Part shown: positions 21,410-33,273 of the stretch, piece by piece
Layout of the letters: the number at the start of each line of letters is the position of its first letter
How positions within the stretch are numbered: position 1 is the first letter of the stretch
Made by a program: the position numbers and the translations under genes
Notes under the pieces: model-generated
What the model saw: the letters and a program-made list of their open reading frames with translations, nothing else
The model's database searches: none
What the model was told of the DNA's origin: nothing
Assembly: GCA_958510825.1 (NCBI GenBank)
Contig: OY294046.1
Location: forward strand, 7,824,049 to 7,888,048
Direction of reading: 5' to 3'
Length of the DNA: 64,000 bases
Origin: Brachypterus glaber
Lineage: Eukaryota; Arthropoda; Insecta; Coleoptera; Kateretidae

Positions 21410-21738
21410 AATTTTATCCAATACATGCAGATAATAAGACAATTACCAGCTTTATTTTAAATAGATAAACTCAATAATAACCCCCGCGTGGCTTTTACTT
21501 TATTGAGTGGATAATTATTTATTTTACCCACTCAACTGTCACTTGTCAAATTATTTTCTTGTAAATGTCATTAAAATTTTTAATAAAAATATGAATTCCT
21601 AAGCTATTTATTGGATAAAACCTTGTATGGCACTCATGGGTAAACCGATATTGCCCTCTCGAAAATTAACCTGCTTGGCTGACGCCTTGCAGGTTAATTT
21701 TCTTATCTTACTTTACCCACTAGTACCATAAATAACTA
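21410..21738 (+). mobile_element. Family Y element, copy Y1
   Basis: About 330 bp, matching 38418-38725 closely and 39296-39414 in part. Landmarks are TTTTATCCAATA, CTTTATTGAGTGGATAATTA, TTGTATGGCACTCATGGGTA and a nested hairpin AAAATTAACCTGC / GCAGGTTAATTTT. The Y2 copy lacks part of that hairpin. Confidence 0.75.
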
Positions 21739-22074
21739 GTTTCTTGATTTTTTTTATTTATTTTTTTTTACGATATTGCGCTGTTCCTTAAGCATAAACA
21801 AAGAACTAATGAATAACTAAAAATATAAAGCTTATAAGCTTTGTATACAAACAAGTTTCAATAACCAGTACTGAGAATAACATGCTGTTGTTTTTTTTTA
21901 TGCAAATGAAGAGTCAATTTAGAAAATGACGGTAGGCGTTATTCTAGTAAATATTTGCACATAAAATAATAATTAGCAAAAATTATTAAAGCAATAAAAT
22001 AACTATAATATCTTGCCAGTTACCAACCAATTACACAGAGAAACTGTTACCTTAAAGGCCTATCCAAAAGCTTG

Positions 22075-22187
22075 CATAAGTACATAAAACATAAGAATGC
22101 GATGCCGTGACTGGCTTACAAGATACATGGCGGCACATCAAGCCAATCACGGCATCGCATTGTTATGTTTTATGTTGTTATGCGAGC
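22075..22187. repeat. Short foldback
   Basis: CTTGCATAAGTACATAAAAC, ATAAGAATGCGATGCCGTGA against TCACGGCATCGCATTGTTAT. Arms of about 47 bp, loop about 18 bp. Confidence 0.7.
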
Positions 22188-23194
22188 CTGAACGATTTTG
22201 TATACCGTATGTGTCAAAAGAACACCTCCCCTTTAACTTTCAAACGGCTAAAGAGATCAATTTGACATTTTGAAAACGTAAATACATAATACATATTATT
22301 TTTTTGTATATATGTATATTTTTAGCAGGTACAATGGAGGCAGGTGGGCAAGGGGGATTTTTTTAATAGAAAGAGGTGCCGTTTTTTCAGTATTTTTTGA
22401 GGAGGTTAAAAAAGTAAACCATAGAAAAAATGTTATCTCTCCAAAATAGTCTATTAAACATTACAGCGACAATTGTTTCGACTTTTTTTAACATAAACTC
22501 ATTTTCGAGTTTTTAAATATATAAACAAATTAACTTGAGTACACATTATTAGAAAAGTCATCTATTTTATTTTAAAAATGCTCTTTTTATTAAAAAAAAT
22601 GAAATAACCGTCGGGTTAATTAAATTGCGTCTAGATGTGCCATTTTTGGATTTTTTTGTCAAAATATCATAAAATGCCTTAAATTTCTATTCGAATCTGA
22701 ATTTAAAAGTTATTCACCGGTTGAAATTAGAAAAAAACAGACTTACCTCAAGTATCACACTTGCCGGGTTTACCCTAAGATTAATCCATAAAACGGGGTA
22801 AACGGAAGGAGCAAAACCATCAAGACCTTATGACGAGCGTAAATCCAACACGCCCATAACCACTTAACTTGTTTTCTTTTTTCTGTGTTCATTTGTCATT
22901 ATCAAATGCTCCCTGAAACCAACAGCCAACTTATAACTTGTTTATATCTACTTACTCTGAAAAAGGAACTTATTTTAAGTGTACAAATTTTTGGAAGTCT
23001 ATCAAATATCTCGAAAATCTCGATAATTTTGACATTTTTAAGATTTTTTAGAAACCCCAGAAATAGCAGCTTTTTTCACACTTAGGAATCTTTATTTTAT
23101 TTTTACTTCTGGTCTTGAACTATTCTTTTTGACCAGATTATTATAATCATTTCATACAAAATAAAATTTCTTCTATAACATAACCTCAAAATAT
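22188..23194. other. No gene recognised
   Basis: 22335-22400 (GTGGGCAAGGGGGATTTTTT) is related to the complement of 60015-60055, flanking foldback T. The remainder is AT-rich. The frame at 22885-23085 has no motif. Confidence 0.45.
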
Positions 23195-24235
23195 ATGTTA
23201 ACTGATTAATCTGTATTCATCCACTAAAATAAATTTAAAACACAAAATTTCAATTGTAAAATCAATTTAAATATTTAGAATATACATAGAACGGTTTTAA
23301 AAGTATTATTATTTTCATAACAGACACATTTTAACAGAAATTAATCACCAAGCTATATCTTTTTTAATTTGAAATTGAAACCGCACGCAAAAGAAACGAT
23401 TTAATTGTTTTTTTATCGATTTGATTGGATAGCAATTTTTCATGGATAACTAGATAAGTAAAAGACAGTAAAAAGAAATATTTTTTGCAATTTAAAATTA
23501 AATATATTTTAATAATTTATTATAATTAGTGACAATCAATTAAAGAATATTGTGTAATACACGGGAAAAAGTTAAATTTCGATTTGGCAGACTAACATCT
23601 CTACTCTAAATTTCTCTACTCCCTAACATCCCTACTCCATAACATCCCTACTCCACAACAACTCTACTCCGTAACATCTCTACTCCATAACATCTCTACT
23701 GCGTAACAACTCTACTCCACACTATAGACACTCGATTAGCCACTTGTCTTAACTCAAAAGAATATTTGTCATGCTATTTGTCAAAAATGAATTCAGTTCA
23801 GTCAATTACTTACATATTAGTGCATGTTAAGAGTACGCGGTCATTGTTGCTTTTAAAATAATTCATTTATGATTGTTCTAGATTTACATTTAAAGATAAA
23901 CGTTTTCTAGGAAAAAAATAAAATAATCTAGAAGAAGGAGATTCTTTGTTCTTTGAACTGCTCGTTTATTATTAAGTGGCTAATAAAGTGTGGAGTAGAG
24001 TTGTTACGGAGTAGAGATGTTATGGAGTAGAGATGTTACGGAGTAGAGTTGTTGTGGAGTAGGGATGTTATGGAGTAGGGATGTTAGGGAGTAGAGAAAT
24101 TTAGAGTAGAGATGTTAGTCTGCCTTCGATTTCGTAGGTTTATTACCCTTGGGCCGGACCCATCGGCCGGCCCTTGGCTTCTAAAAACCTACTCAATCGA
24201 AAAATTTAACTTTTCGCTCTTGTATTATAAATAAC
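23195..24235 (+). mobile_element. Family N element, copy N1 (interrupted)
   Basis: Matches 32030-32505 over about 500 bp, for example TCAATTKTAAAATCAATTT, ATAGAACGGTTT and ATGGATAACTAGATA. The end carries a palindrome TTCGATTTCGTAGG...CCTACTCAATCGAA with apex GGGCCGGACCCATCGGCCGG. Interrupted by the element at 23586-24124. Confidence 0.75.
23586..24124. mobile_element. 539-bp palindromic-tandem element, TSD TTCGATTT
   Basis: The left arm (23586-23722) is a tandem of about 16-bp units of the type TCTACTCCRTAACATC; the right arm (23989-24124) is its inverted copy. The ends are GGCAGACTAACATC / GATGTTAGTCTGCC. A perfect 8-bp direct repeat TTCGATTT flanks it (23578-23585, 24125-24132) and N2 keeps the empty site with one copy (AATTTTGATTTCG). 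The 8-bp TSD fits hAT-like mobilisation (inference). The 265-bp loop is AT-rich with no ORF. Confidence 0.88.
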
Positions 24236-25042
24236 TATTCTGTCCTATTCACTAACGGATATAAAAAAGTTAAATATTTCATCCTGACTAAAAATCCTGA
24301 AGGGCTCTTTTGATGTGAGTACACATATAACTGCCATACTCAAAAGAACACAGCGATACTTTTCCACAGACTACTGGATCATTAAGTTTTATGACGCATG
24401 TCCCCTAAGTATAGTAAATATTAAATTGGATATATAAATTCAAAAAATAAAAATTGTATCAGAAAGTTATTCCTATTTCAGTAAAAATAAAACAAAGGAA
24501 AATAATGTAAATTAATACTGCTGTCAACAAAAGAATACTTTCCTCCATATTATTTTCTTTTTCAAAAAAAAAAACATTTTTTTTATCATTTTTTTTTCGA
24601 AAACAGAAAAAATTAAAAAAGAATCTGCTAAAAAATAGTATTTACTCCCAAGGAGGCCACTTATTTCACCCCGATTAATACCAAAAATAATCCCAGTCAA
24701 GAACTTTAGACTATGTTCCAAATTTGAAGTCTTTGGACTATGTTTCAAATTTGAAGTCTTTTCAAGTTGACCGCGATACAATTTTTTTAGACAGACTGTC
24801 AGACAGATTTTTTTCACGGGCATCCTCCTGTATTGTTAAAAAAAACAGTGAGATAAAAGAAATAAAAATTGTTTTTTTTTTACTTTTAAATCCTGATCAT
24901 AAGTTCGCAGGACTTTCCTAGCGGTAAGCAAAATGAAAACCCACTGTGGTTCTTTTATCATTCTTTATTTTGTTTTTAGTAATAAAAATCAAAAATATTT
25001 ATTGCTTTTTTACGTTTCTCGACGTTTTATATAAAAAAAATA
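24236..25042. other. No gene recognised
   Basis: A two-unit tandem of about 27 bp, GAAGTCTTTGGACTATGTTY (24706-24765), and long T runs. The frames at 24524-24921 are low-complexity and motif-free. Confidence 0.45.
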
Positions 25043-25115
25043 TTTCCTATCGGTCTGTCTACCTCTGTCTGTCTGTTGGTCTGTCCATCCGGGATATTTC
25101 TGACCACGATAACTC
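25043..25115 (+). repeat. GTCTGTCC-rich repeat followed by CACGATAACTCG
   Basis: Imperfect (TCTG)n/(GTCC)n then GACCACGATAACTCG. The same order, CT/GT tetranucleotide run then CACGATAACTC, is seen at 34425-34490 and, shortened, at 51277-51305, so it marks a dispersed repeat of unknown type. Confidence 0.55.
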
Positions 25116-25644
25116 GATAACGCTTTGGCCTATTGGTTCCTTAGCCAAAGTTCTAGGTTAGGGTGGTTTTCGGTAGAAATCGGGGTGAGGTAAGGAGATA
25201 AAATGGGGTAGATTTATTTTTTTATTTTTTTTTTGTTTTTCGAAGAGTATCATTTAAAAAAAAATTAAAAAAAAACGAAATTTTTTTTTCGAATTTTTTT
25301 TCTTACTTGACAGCAGTTTTCTTTTTTTAGAAATGAGATAAATCTGTAAAATTAATTTATTATAAATCGTGGCAAAGTTTAGGAAAGTTTCGGCAGGGGT
25401 CTAAAAACCGCAAAAATCATGTAGCATAATAAATTGACGACCCTAAATATGTATCTTTACCTTAACTGTCAAAGTGAATGAAAGTCGTTTAGGAGGGTGA
25501 TGGTTTATAATATACAAATGGAAAATTGAGCAGTAATTGGTTTATGCAAATTTCTCGAGGGTCGAATTAAGTTATATATTTCGTCTTGTAAATTTCAGAA
25601 CGTCGTATCTCAAAAAAGACGACTTTACAGGAATGAGAAATAAC

Positions 25645-26354
25645 TTTTTCTACGACTGCTTTAGAATGTAAGCAAATACACACACTTTTCAAACACATAA
25701 TGAATCCATTCTAGCTCTAGATACGGTATGAATATTCCGTATCAAGTGTTTGAATAAGCACATGTAGTGCCATCTCTTGTTTTTAAAAGTAAAAAAAAAC
25801 TGTAGAAAAATTAGCAAAAATATATATATTTTACCATAAAATATTGAATAATTTAATGCAATTTAAAGTTTTGCGTTAAAATTTCATAAAGTTTATTAGT
25901 TTTTCTTAATATTTGACCAGTTTTTTATCAATTTAGTTCAAAAAATTAAAACTGCTCCATCTATTGTTAAATAATGAAACCTGATATCCGTCACAACAAT
26001 TTGACATAACCTTCAATTTTTGCATTATAATTTGTAAATATGTGCTAAAATTAAATAAAAATCCTTTTTAAGTACTGATTTGATAAAATTATTAAATAAC
26101 ATTAATTGCTTTATTTAAAAATACGTGTTTTGTTGCATTTACAATGTCGAGTCTCAGAAAACATTGTTTTTAACCTTGTCCGCAGTTTAAAGCCATACAG
26201 TGTTTCATATTTGCAGTCGAAGAAAAAGTATAGTCTACAACACGTATGGAATTGTCATTCTGCGCTCGCGGGACCGTCATACTCGCCTACCAAACTTTCC
26301 GCTCGCGTGGAATATCGTCTATTCCATACTAGTTATAGAATATACTATTCTAGC
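25645..26354 (-). mobile_element. Family E element, copy E2
   Basis: Reverse orientation to E1. Uninterrupted; about 710 bp from TTTTTCTACGACTGCTTTAG to ATACTATTCTAGC. It has a 12-bp deletion in the apex region relative to E1 and E3 (GCCTACC directly into AAACTTTCC). Confidence 0.8.
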
Positions 26355-27560
26355 ATTATTCATAGGTTGAAAATGTACTTTTTTAATACACACTTAATAC
26401 ATTTTTAATGATTAACTTACCTTAAATCATTTTATTGTGAATAAAATAAATAAATACAAATAAAAACGATACGACATTATGATGCTCAAAATTAATAAAA
26501 AAATTTAAGATACGAGCTCTGAAACATTATTATATTAATATTTTAACAAAATATAATTATTTATTATAATAATATTATTAATTATTGAAGAAACATTTAA
26601 ACTTCAAAAAGTTTTATAACATGCGCATAAGATGTCAAAAAATCGTCGCCAAATGCAAAAAGTGCGTTCCAAAATAATCATTTAACTAGAATTAAGAGAT
26701 ACGAGGTTTAAAAATTTATTAATTTATAATCATCTAAGATACGACGTTACTATTTTGCTTATATTTTTGTTATTTAAAAAAAAATAGCAGGTGAAACTTG
26801 TTTTTTAGATGTAAATTGATAATATAAAGCGTTTAAGTCCAAAATCTCAAAATTGAAAAAAATTGAGATACGACGTCCTGAAATTTACAAGTCGATTTGC
26901 ATTTGGTGATTTTTTCTGTCAATACAAATGGAAATATTTAATTTCCTAGATTTTTTTTTCAGTATTTACACTCCTCATATTAACTTTTTGACCCACTTCA
27001 TCCTTAACTTTGGTTAGAATAAATTTTACTCAATACTATTTAATAAAATTTGATCCCCGACGCGCCACGACGCCTCCTTATACTCCATGTACTCCCACTA
27101 TTTAAATAAAATGAAAATACATAATTGAAAGCTTACTGTTAAACCTTTTCGTTGCAGGCCTGTTGCCAGGGGGCAAAAAGGGGCTGGGCCCCGCCCCCCG
27201 TCCCCTAGAGCATTAGGAATGTCCATTAAAGTCCATTAAATACGATATATTACAAGATTTTTTTGTCAAAATTTTTTAAAAATTAAAAAATATATATATT
27301 TTTAAAATTTAAAGATAGAAAGACCCCTTAAGAAAAAAAATAATACAAAATTGCATGTATCAGATGCAATTCTTTTATTTGGATTATCAATAAATGCATA
27401 ATTATATTACACATCATTAAATGGAAAATAGATATGTAAATTTTATTTATTTTGTAAACAAGTATTTTCATTACAATTTTTCTACCGATAATATATTTAC
27501 TATTTATTTAATAATATGATAGGATCAGTTCGATCGTTTTTTTAGGTACCTACTATTATA
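26355..27560. other. AT-rich DNA, no gene recognised
   Basis: The phrase RAGATACGA(G/C)GT recurs near 26510, 26695, 26738 and 26873, suggesting a decayed tandem. 27160-27215 is a GC-rich fragment (GGGGCTGGGCCCCGCCCCCC). Confidence 0.45.
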
Positions 27561-27687
27561 CTGCCCGACTACGCTAGAAAGCAGTAACTCCATTCGCATA
27601 GCAGCGTTTTCAAAATATTACATCAGAATTGACGTCAAAATGTCGCTAGGCGACAAATGGAGACTGATTTCTAGCGTAGTAGGGCAG
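27561..27687. mobile_element. Family R MITE, copy R1 (127 bp)
   Basis: Inverted ends CTGCCCGACTACGCTAGAAA / TTTCTAGCGTAGTAGGGCAG with TA on both sides. TA duplication and short ends fit a Tc1/mariner-type MITE (family knowledge). R2 at 50421-50518 is shorter with better preserved arms. Confidence 0.85.
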
Positions 27688-27916
27688 TATAGTATATAAT
27701 ATAGCCCAAGGTCCAAAGAATGACAATAAACGCCTGTCATCGGGCGTAAACTGTCATTTTACGCCCGCTTTACTACTAAAAATTATCTAGTAAAATTTTG
27801 GCCCATACAGGAAATTTGACTACCTTCATATTCCTAAAAAATGCAACAACACAAATACTACATCAGAAAGATATAGTTTGATTTTTCACGATAAGATTAT
27901 TTCGTGTATTTAAAGT

Positions 27917-28208
27917 TGCTAGTTATACCAACATACATTCATTCATATTACCTTCTGTTTTATTTATTATCGAACTATACAGAGTTGGTAGCCCATGAGA
28001 TACCAACTTTATATAGTGGAACAATGAATGAAACAAAAGGTATTTATTTATTTATTTATTTATTTATAGGTTTTAAGTCGTTCTGGGACCTATCATGTAA
28101 TACCTTTTGTTTCATTTGTATACAAACATACAACGCTAAAACTGAAAAGTTACATAAGCAGCAACAAATTCTAAATTCTAAATTCTAAATTCTATGTTGG
28201 TACAACTG
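27917..28208. repeat. Foldback with internal microsatellite
   Basis: Outer pair AGTTATACCAACATA / TATGTTGGTACAACT and an inner pair AATGAAACAAAAGGTA / TACCTTTTGTTTCATT. Contains (TTTA)n at 28041-28068 and (AAATTCT)n at 28167-28193. The 94-codon frame through it is therefore repeat-derived. Confidence 0.6.
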
Positions 28209-28828
28209 GTGAAGTTAAATACGCGAAATAATCGTATCGTAAAAAATCAACTTAAACATTCGTCGCTTCGTATTTATGTTATATCTGTGGTTGTGTTGTG
28301 TTGTCGTCGTGTTAAAGTCGTGTTTACGTCGTATCCATTCATATAACACCATTTCAACTGTGAAAAGTCGAATATTAAGTACTTATGACATTTTCATTAA
28401 AACTTTCGTGTTCTTTTTAACGGTATTGTTCTATAAATGAATTCCGCCTATTTTAGCGCACTTGTTTTCTGTTCAGCAGCGTAGAAAAAAGGGTCACTTG
28501 TAAGTTTAGCACCAACTTTGGGGGAAGTTGTAAATGAGTTCCCTAGGGCGAAATTCGCGAACTGCACTTCTAATGACCGGAAGACTTACAGTGCAGGGAT
28601 CTGAAATATTGTTGTATACGTATATCCCAATGACTTTAGATCAAATTCGATATAAGAAAGAAGAAAATACAAGTTAAACTTTTAACGCACTTAAGTGTCT
28701 TCTCCGCAGATGAAGAAATCAAATTTTTGCTCATTAATTAATTATGGAAACTGTCCCCCATCTTGGATTAAAGGGGCGGGTGCGGTTATCTCGCTAAATA
28801 TGCATCCTACGATAAAAATGCATATTAC
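28209..28828. other. No gene recognised
   Basis: 28254-28330 is rich in TGTTGT and GTCGT words. 28786-28825 repeats the GGTTATCTCGCTAAATATGC motif of foldback G and leads straight into the tandem array. Confidence 0.4.
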
Positions 28829-29895
28829 CAACAGCTGATCGATGCATAAAGATTTAAAATAAAAACAGGAGATTTAAGCAAAAATAGCTAATTTTGCAGT
28901 TGATTGAGGCATAAAATAGCTTATTTTGCTTAAAAATAGCTCTTTGGGGCATAAAAAAGCTGATTTTGATTAAAATTTGCTATTTAACATTATAATTAAT
29001 AATTGTAATTAACAATAAGTAATAATTAGTAAAATAAATATTATCTTACAAATACAATAATTACAATTACGAAAAATAAAATTGAATATAAAGTGGAATA
29101 ACTATTAAAGTTACATTTTACATTTTGATTGGGGCATAAAAATAGCTGATTTTGATTGAAAACAGCTGATTTTAATTAAAAAAGGAACAAAATAGCTGAT
29201 TTTAATTAAAAATAGCTGATTTTGATTAAAAACAGCTGATTTTAATTTAAAAAGGCACAAAATAGCTGTTTTGCATAAAAACAGTTGTCTGGCATAAAAA
29301 CAGCTGATCTATGCATAAAATAAAAACAGGAGATTTAAGCAAAAATAGCTAATTTTGCAGTTGATTGAGGTTATTTTGCTTAAGAATAGCTCTTTGGGGC
29401 ATAAAACAGCTGATTTTGATTAAAATATGCTATTTAACATTATAATTAATAATTGTAATTAACAATAAGTAATAATTAGTAAAATAAATATTATCTTACA
29501 AATACAATAATTACAATTACGAAAAATAAAATTAAATATAAAGTGGAATAACTATTAAAGTTACATTTTACATTTTGATTGGGGCATAAAAATAGCTGAT
29601 TTTCATTGAAAACAGCTGATTTTAATTTAAAAAAGGAACAAAATAGCTGATTTTAATTAAAAATAGCTGATTTTGATTAAAAACAGCTGATTTTAATTTA
29701 AAAAGGCACAAAATAGCTGTTTTGCATAAAAACAGTTGTCTGGCATAAAAACAGCTGATCTATGCATAAAATAAAAACAGGAGATTTAAGCAAAAATAGC
29801 TAATTTTGCAGTTGATTGAGGTTATTTTGCTTAAGAATAGCTCTTTGGGGCATAAAACAGCTGATTTTGATTAAAATATGCTAATTTGGGCATGA
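28829..29895 (+). repeat. Tandem array of about 450-470 bp monomers with AGCTGATTTT sub-repeats
   Basis: Two complete monomers and a partial third: the phrase CAGCTGATC(G/T)ATGCATAAA starts at about 28832, 29301 and 29752 (periods about 469 and 451). Each monomer contains many about 20-bp sub-repeats around AACAGCTGATTTTAATTAAA, so CAGCTG (an E-box core) occurs many times. A unique 150-bp AT-rich block (29000-29120) is repeated unchanged at 29450-29570. Satellite-like; no coding content. Confidence 0.85.
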
Positions 29896-30656
29896 AAATA
29901 GCTTTGTTTATAAGCAGCTGATTGACTCATACAGTTCTCCACATGAAAGAAAGTCTCCGACGTAAGGGCGAGGAATTATTTGCGCTCTATTCTTTCCGTG
30001 CCTGCTTACAACGGGCCTCCCACTTGCACACACATTCCAAACATATTTCCCGTAGCTACAGATCCGTGCGTCAAACTATAAAACAGACGATTTTGCTTAA
30101 AAAATAGGTATATCTATAAATATACCTAAACAATAAAAACTTTTGAAAGCGAAATATATAGATAATAATTATTGTAATTAGAATTACCTGTACGACATAT
30201 TCGCTTGTTTTGAAACTATACAGCTATACGCTGTCTTGCTTGTAAATAATTGCCGTCGGATAATTTACGATAAATTTTCAGCCTCTTGACAAATGACTGT
30301 ATTGTTACGAAATTAAATAGTGTTAATAAAAACAGATAAGAACAGTTTCTTTTTTGTTTTAAATCCTTTCTAATTAATGGTGCTGTATTTTTAGGTATTT
30401 ATTTTTAGAACTCCTAGTAGTCCGAGAGCTGGTGACCATTTTTATTTCATTATTATCTCCCAGCTGTATTTTATATATGTCTTAAAGAACATTCAAATTA
30501 AGCTATTTTCAAATTTCCAAGCTCCGGATCCGGTTCCTTTGGGTGCTAGAAGCGCCAGAAGCTGTGGCAATGAGCTACCAATAAATCTATTTTTAACTTA
30601 CCGTGTCATTAACATTACATTTATTATCAAATTATATTAGTGTCCTTTGATTATAC
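29896..30656. other. No gene recognised
   Basis: The 61-codon frame at 29922-30107 has no domain motif. 30515-30560 (GCTCCGGATCCGGTTCCTTTGG) recurs inverted near 32000 (GGAACCCGATCTAGGACC), so these two sites bracket about 1.5 kb of inserted repeats including E3. Confidence 0.4.
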
Positions 30657-30924
30657 AATTAATAAACAAATATCGGGACTATGACTTTAAATAAAAACAC
30701 TAAGTTTTATGCACTAGCGACGTTTCGTCTTTAATCAAGACTTTATCAAGCTTAGCATACTTAAAACACTACATTTAACATAAATATTATTTAAATAAAC
30801 AATTACGAACAATAAACAAAACTATAGAACCGTACACGTAGACATATTTCAAATTAACTGTCGCTAGTCCATAAAACTTAGTGTTTTTATTTAAAGTCCT
30901 AGTCCCGATATTTGTTTATTAATT
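30657..30924. mobile_element. Foldback, 268 bp, with hammerhead-like motif
   Basis: Arms of about 60 bp: AATTAATAAACAAATATCGG, GACTWTGACTTTAAATAAAA, ACACTAAGTTTTATG, ACTAGCGAC. Next to the left arm, on the minus strand, 30721-30750 reads CTTGATAA, a stem GTCTT/AAGAC, then GAAACGTC, like hammerhead stem II and GAAA box with a degenerate CUGANGA box. Confidence 0.6.
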
Positions 30925-31232
30925 ACATTTATTACATTCAGATTAAGCTATTTTCATACTTATACACAATAATTCTGGAGCCAAGGGGTAAGAACAGTCT
31001 TTAAAAAGTGCCTTTGACATAATATGTGATACTCAATTTTTTAAAGAAATGAAAATTTATGAAATTACATTTAGATTAAATAAAAATTCTTTCGACTTTA
31101 TAGTACTGACATATGTCAAATGAACTTTTTAAAGTATGTTTTTACCCCTTGGCCTGCTGAATAATTGTGTAAAACTGTGAAAATAGACTAATCTAAATGT
31201 AATAAATGTAATGTATTTGACTCAGTAAGTAA
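30925..31232. other. Decayed inverted repeat flanking E3
   Basis: 30940-31000 (TAAGCTATTTTCA, CAATAATTCTGGAGCCAAGG) and 31140-31185 (CCTTGGCCTGCTGAATAATTG, TGAAAATAGACTAATC) pair as an inverted repeat of about 45 bp. No gene. Confidence 0.45.
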
Positions 31233-31947
31233 AATAGTATATTCTATAACTAGTATGGAATAGACAATATTCCGTGCGAGCGGAAAGTTTGTCATACGAG
31301 CCGGTAGGCGAGTATGACGATCCCGCGAGCGCGGAATGACTATTCCATACGTATTGTAGACTATACTTTTTCTTTGACTGCAAATATGAAACACTGTATG
31401 GCTTTAAACTGCGGACAAGGTTAAAAACAATGTTTTTTGTGACTCGACATTGTAAATGCAACAAAACACATATTTTTGAATAAAGCAATTAATGTTATTT
31501 AGTAATTTTATCAAATCAGTACTTAAAAAGGATTTTTATTAAATTTTAGCCCATATTTACAAATTATAATGCAAAAATTGAAGGTTATGTCAGACTGTTA
31601 TGACAGATATCAGGTTTAAATATTTAATAATAGATGGCGCAGTTTTAATTTTTTGAACTAAACTGATAAAAAACTGGTCAAATATTAAGAAAAACTAATA
31701 AACTTTATGCAATTTTAACGCAAAACTTTAAATTGCATTAAATTATTTAATATTTCATGGTGAAATATATATTTTTGCTAATTTTGCTACAGTTTTCTTT
31801 ACTTTTTTAAACAAGAGATGGCACTACATGTGCTCATTCTAACACTTGATACGGAATATTCATACCGTATCTAGAGCTAGAATGGATTCATTCTGTGTTT
31901 GAAAAGTGTGTGTATTTGCTTACATTCTAAAGCAGTCGTAGAAAAAA
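31233..31947 (+). mobile_element. Family E element, copy E3 (uninterrupted)
   Basis: 715 bp, same orientation as E1, running from AATAGTATATTCTATAAC to GCAGTCGTAGAAAAAA. Serves as the empty-site reference for the 642-bp insertion in E1. Confidence 0.82.
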
Positions 31948-32029
31948 TATATTTTTTATACTCCATTTGACCACCTCTTTGGAGATTCTAGCACCCAAAG
32001 GAACCCGATCTAGGACCTCGGAACATATG

Positions 32030-32505
32030 GTTAACCTTAATCCGGATTTATCCACTAAAATAAATCACAAACACAAAATTTCAATTCTAAAATCAATTTT
32101 AATATTTATAATATTTATAGAACGGTTTCAAAAGTATTAATATTTTCATAACAAACACATTTTAACACAAATTAATCAAAAGACTAACCTAATCTGGAAA
32201 TAAAACCGCAGACAAAAGAATCGATTCAATTGTTTTTTTAGCGATTTGACTGGATAGCAATTTGTTATGGATAACTAGATAGGCAATAATACAGTAAAAA
32301 TTAATAATTTTTGCAATTTACAATTAAATATATTTTAATAATTTATTACAATCAGTAACAATCGAATAAAAATTATTCTATAACATACACGAGATAAGTT
32401 AAATTTTGATTTCGTAGGTTTGTTACCCTCGGGCCCGATGCTCTCGGCTTTTAAAACCCTAACCAAATCAAAAAATTTAACTTTTCGCCCTTGTATTATA
32501 AATAA
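32030..32505 (+). mobile_element. Family N element, copy N2
   Basis: About 475 bp matching 23195-24235 without the 539-bp insertion. Ends in the palindrome TTTGATTTCGTAGG...AACCAAATCAAA around CCCTCGGGCCCGATGCTCTC. Confidence 0.75.
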
Positions 32506-32539
32506 GTATTATTATTGGCATAACCTGTGTGTACAGAAC

Positions 32540-32791
32540 AACGAACTAATAACTCTTCTTTCTAGAATACGCATACCGTTAAAATAAAGTATCGGCAACA
32601 TCTCGGTTTGTTTGTAAACAAATAGTATGTATATTCAGGCCTGAACTATAACAGTTACCAGTAACTGGTATTGTTGTCTCTGTTAGAGCAAAGATGTGCG
32701 AGTAAGACAGACGAATGTTTATGTTGCCGACGTTTTTGTCAGTTTTAACGAATGAAATGCGTATTCTAGAGAGAAGAGTTACTAGTTCGTT
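32540..32791 (+). mobile_element. Family K foldback, copy K1 (252 bp)
   Basis: Inverted ends AACGAACTAATAACTCTTC TTTCTAGAATACGCAT / the complement (about 35 bp). The interior shares GGTTTGTTTGTAAACAAATA and TATTCAGGCCTGAACTATAA with K2. The 124-codon minus frame at 32579-32953 runs through and beyond this repeat and has no domain motif. Confidence 0.78.
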
Positions 32792-33273
32792 GGTATAGAA
32801 CTTAAAAATTTCGAAAAATGGCGTTACGTAATATATGGACAGCCCCGCACGTCTTGTCTTGATTTTTTTAAACTGCACATGATTTTTACTCGTAAGGTCA
32901 AAACAGTTTTGGCAAAAGTTTAAAAAATAGTTTTTTTTTAATAGGGCATACATATATTTAAATAGCCTCTTTCTGTCTAAATAAAATGTTTTCTAAACTA
33001 CATAATATATACATGTATTTACTTATAAACTTTGTTTTCCGTTGCCAGAAAAGTTATGCCTTAAAAAGATCTTATTATTTATACTTACGTAAAACATAAG
33101 TTAAAACTTTTACTCATAAAGTGTTTAAAATGAAAAATTCGACTCTTTAAAAACTGCAACAAAGAAAAGTAAATATAATTTATACCGGGTGTTCTAAGTA
33201 AAACAAATCACTCATTTTTTGACGGTTTTATTAAAGCTATCATATTAAAATTTATTCAAGTGCAAATAAACCA

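Noticed and set aside
29922..30107. 61-codon basic frame downstream of the tandem array
   Set aside because: No homology-like motif, no splice or promoter context, and length within chance expectation.
32579..32953. 124-codon minus-strand frame as a gene
   Set aside because: Its C-terminal part is coded by the family K repeat and it shows no recognisable domain or codon pattern.
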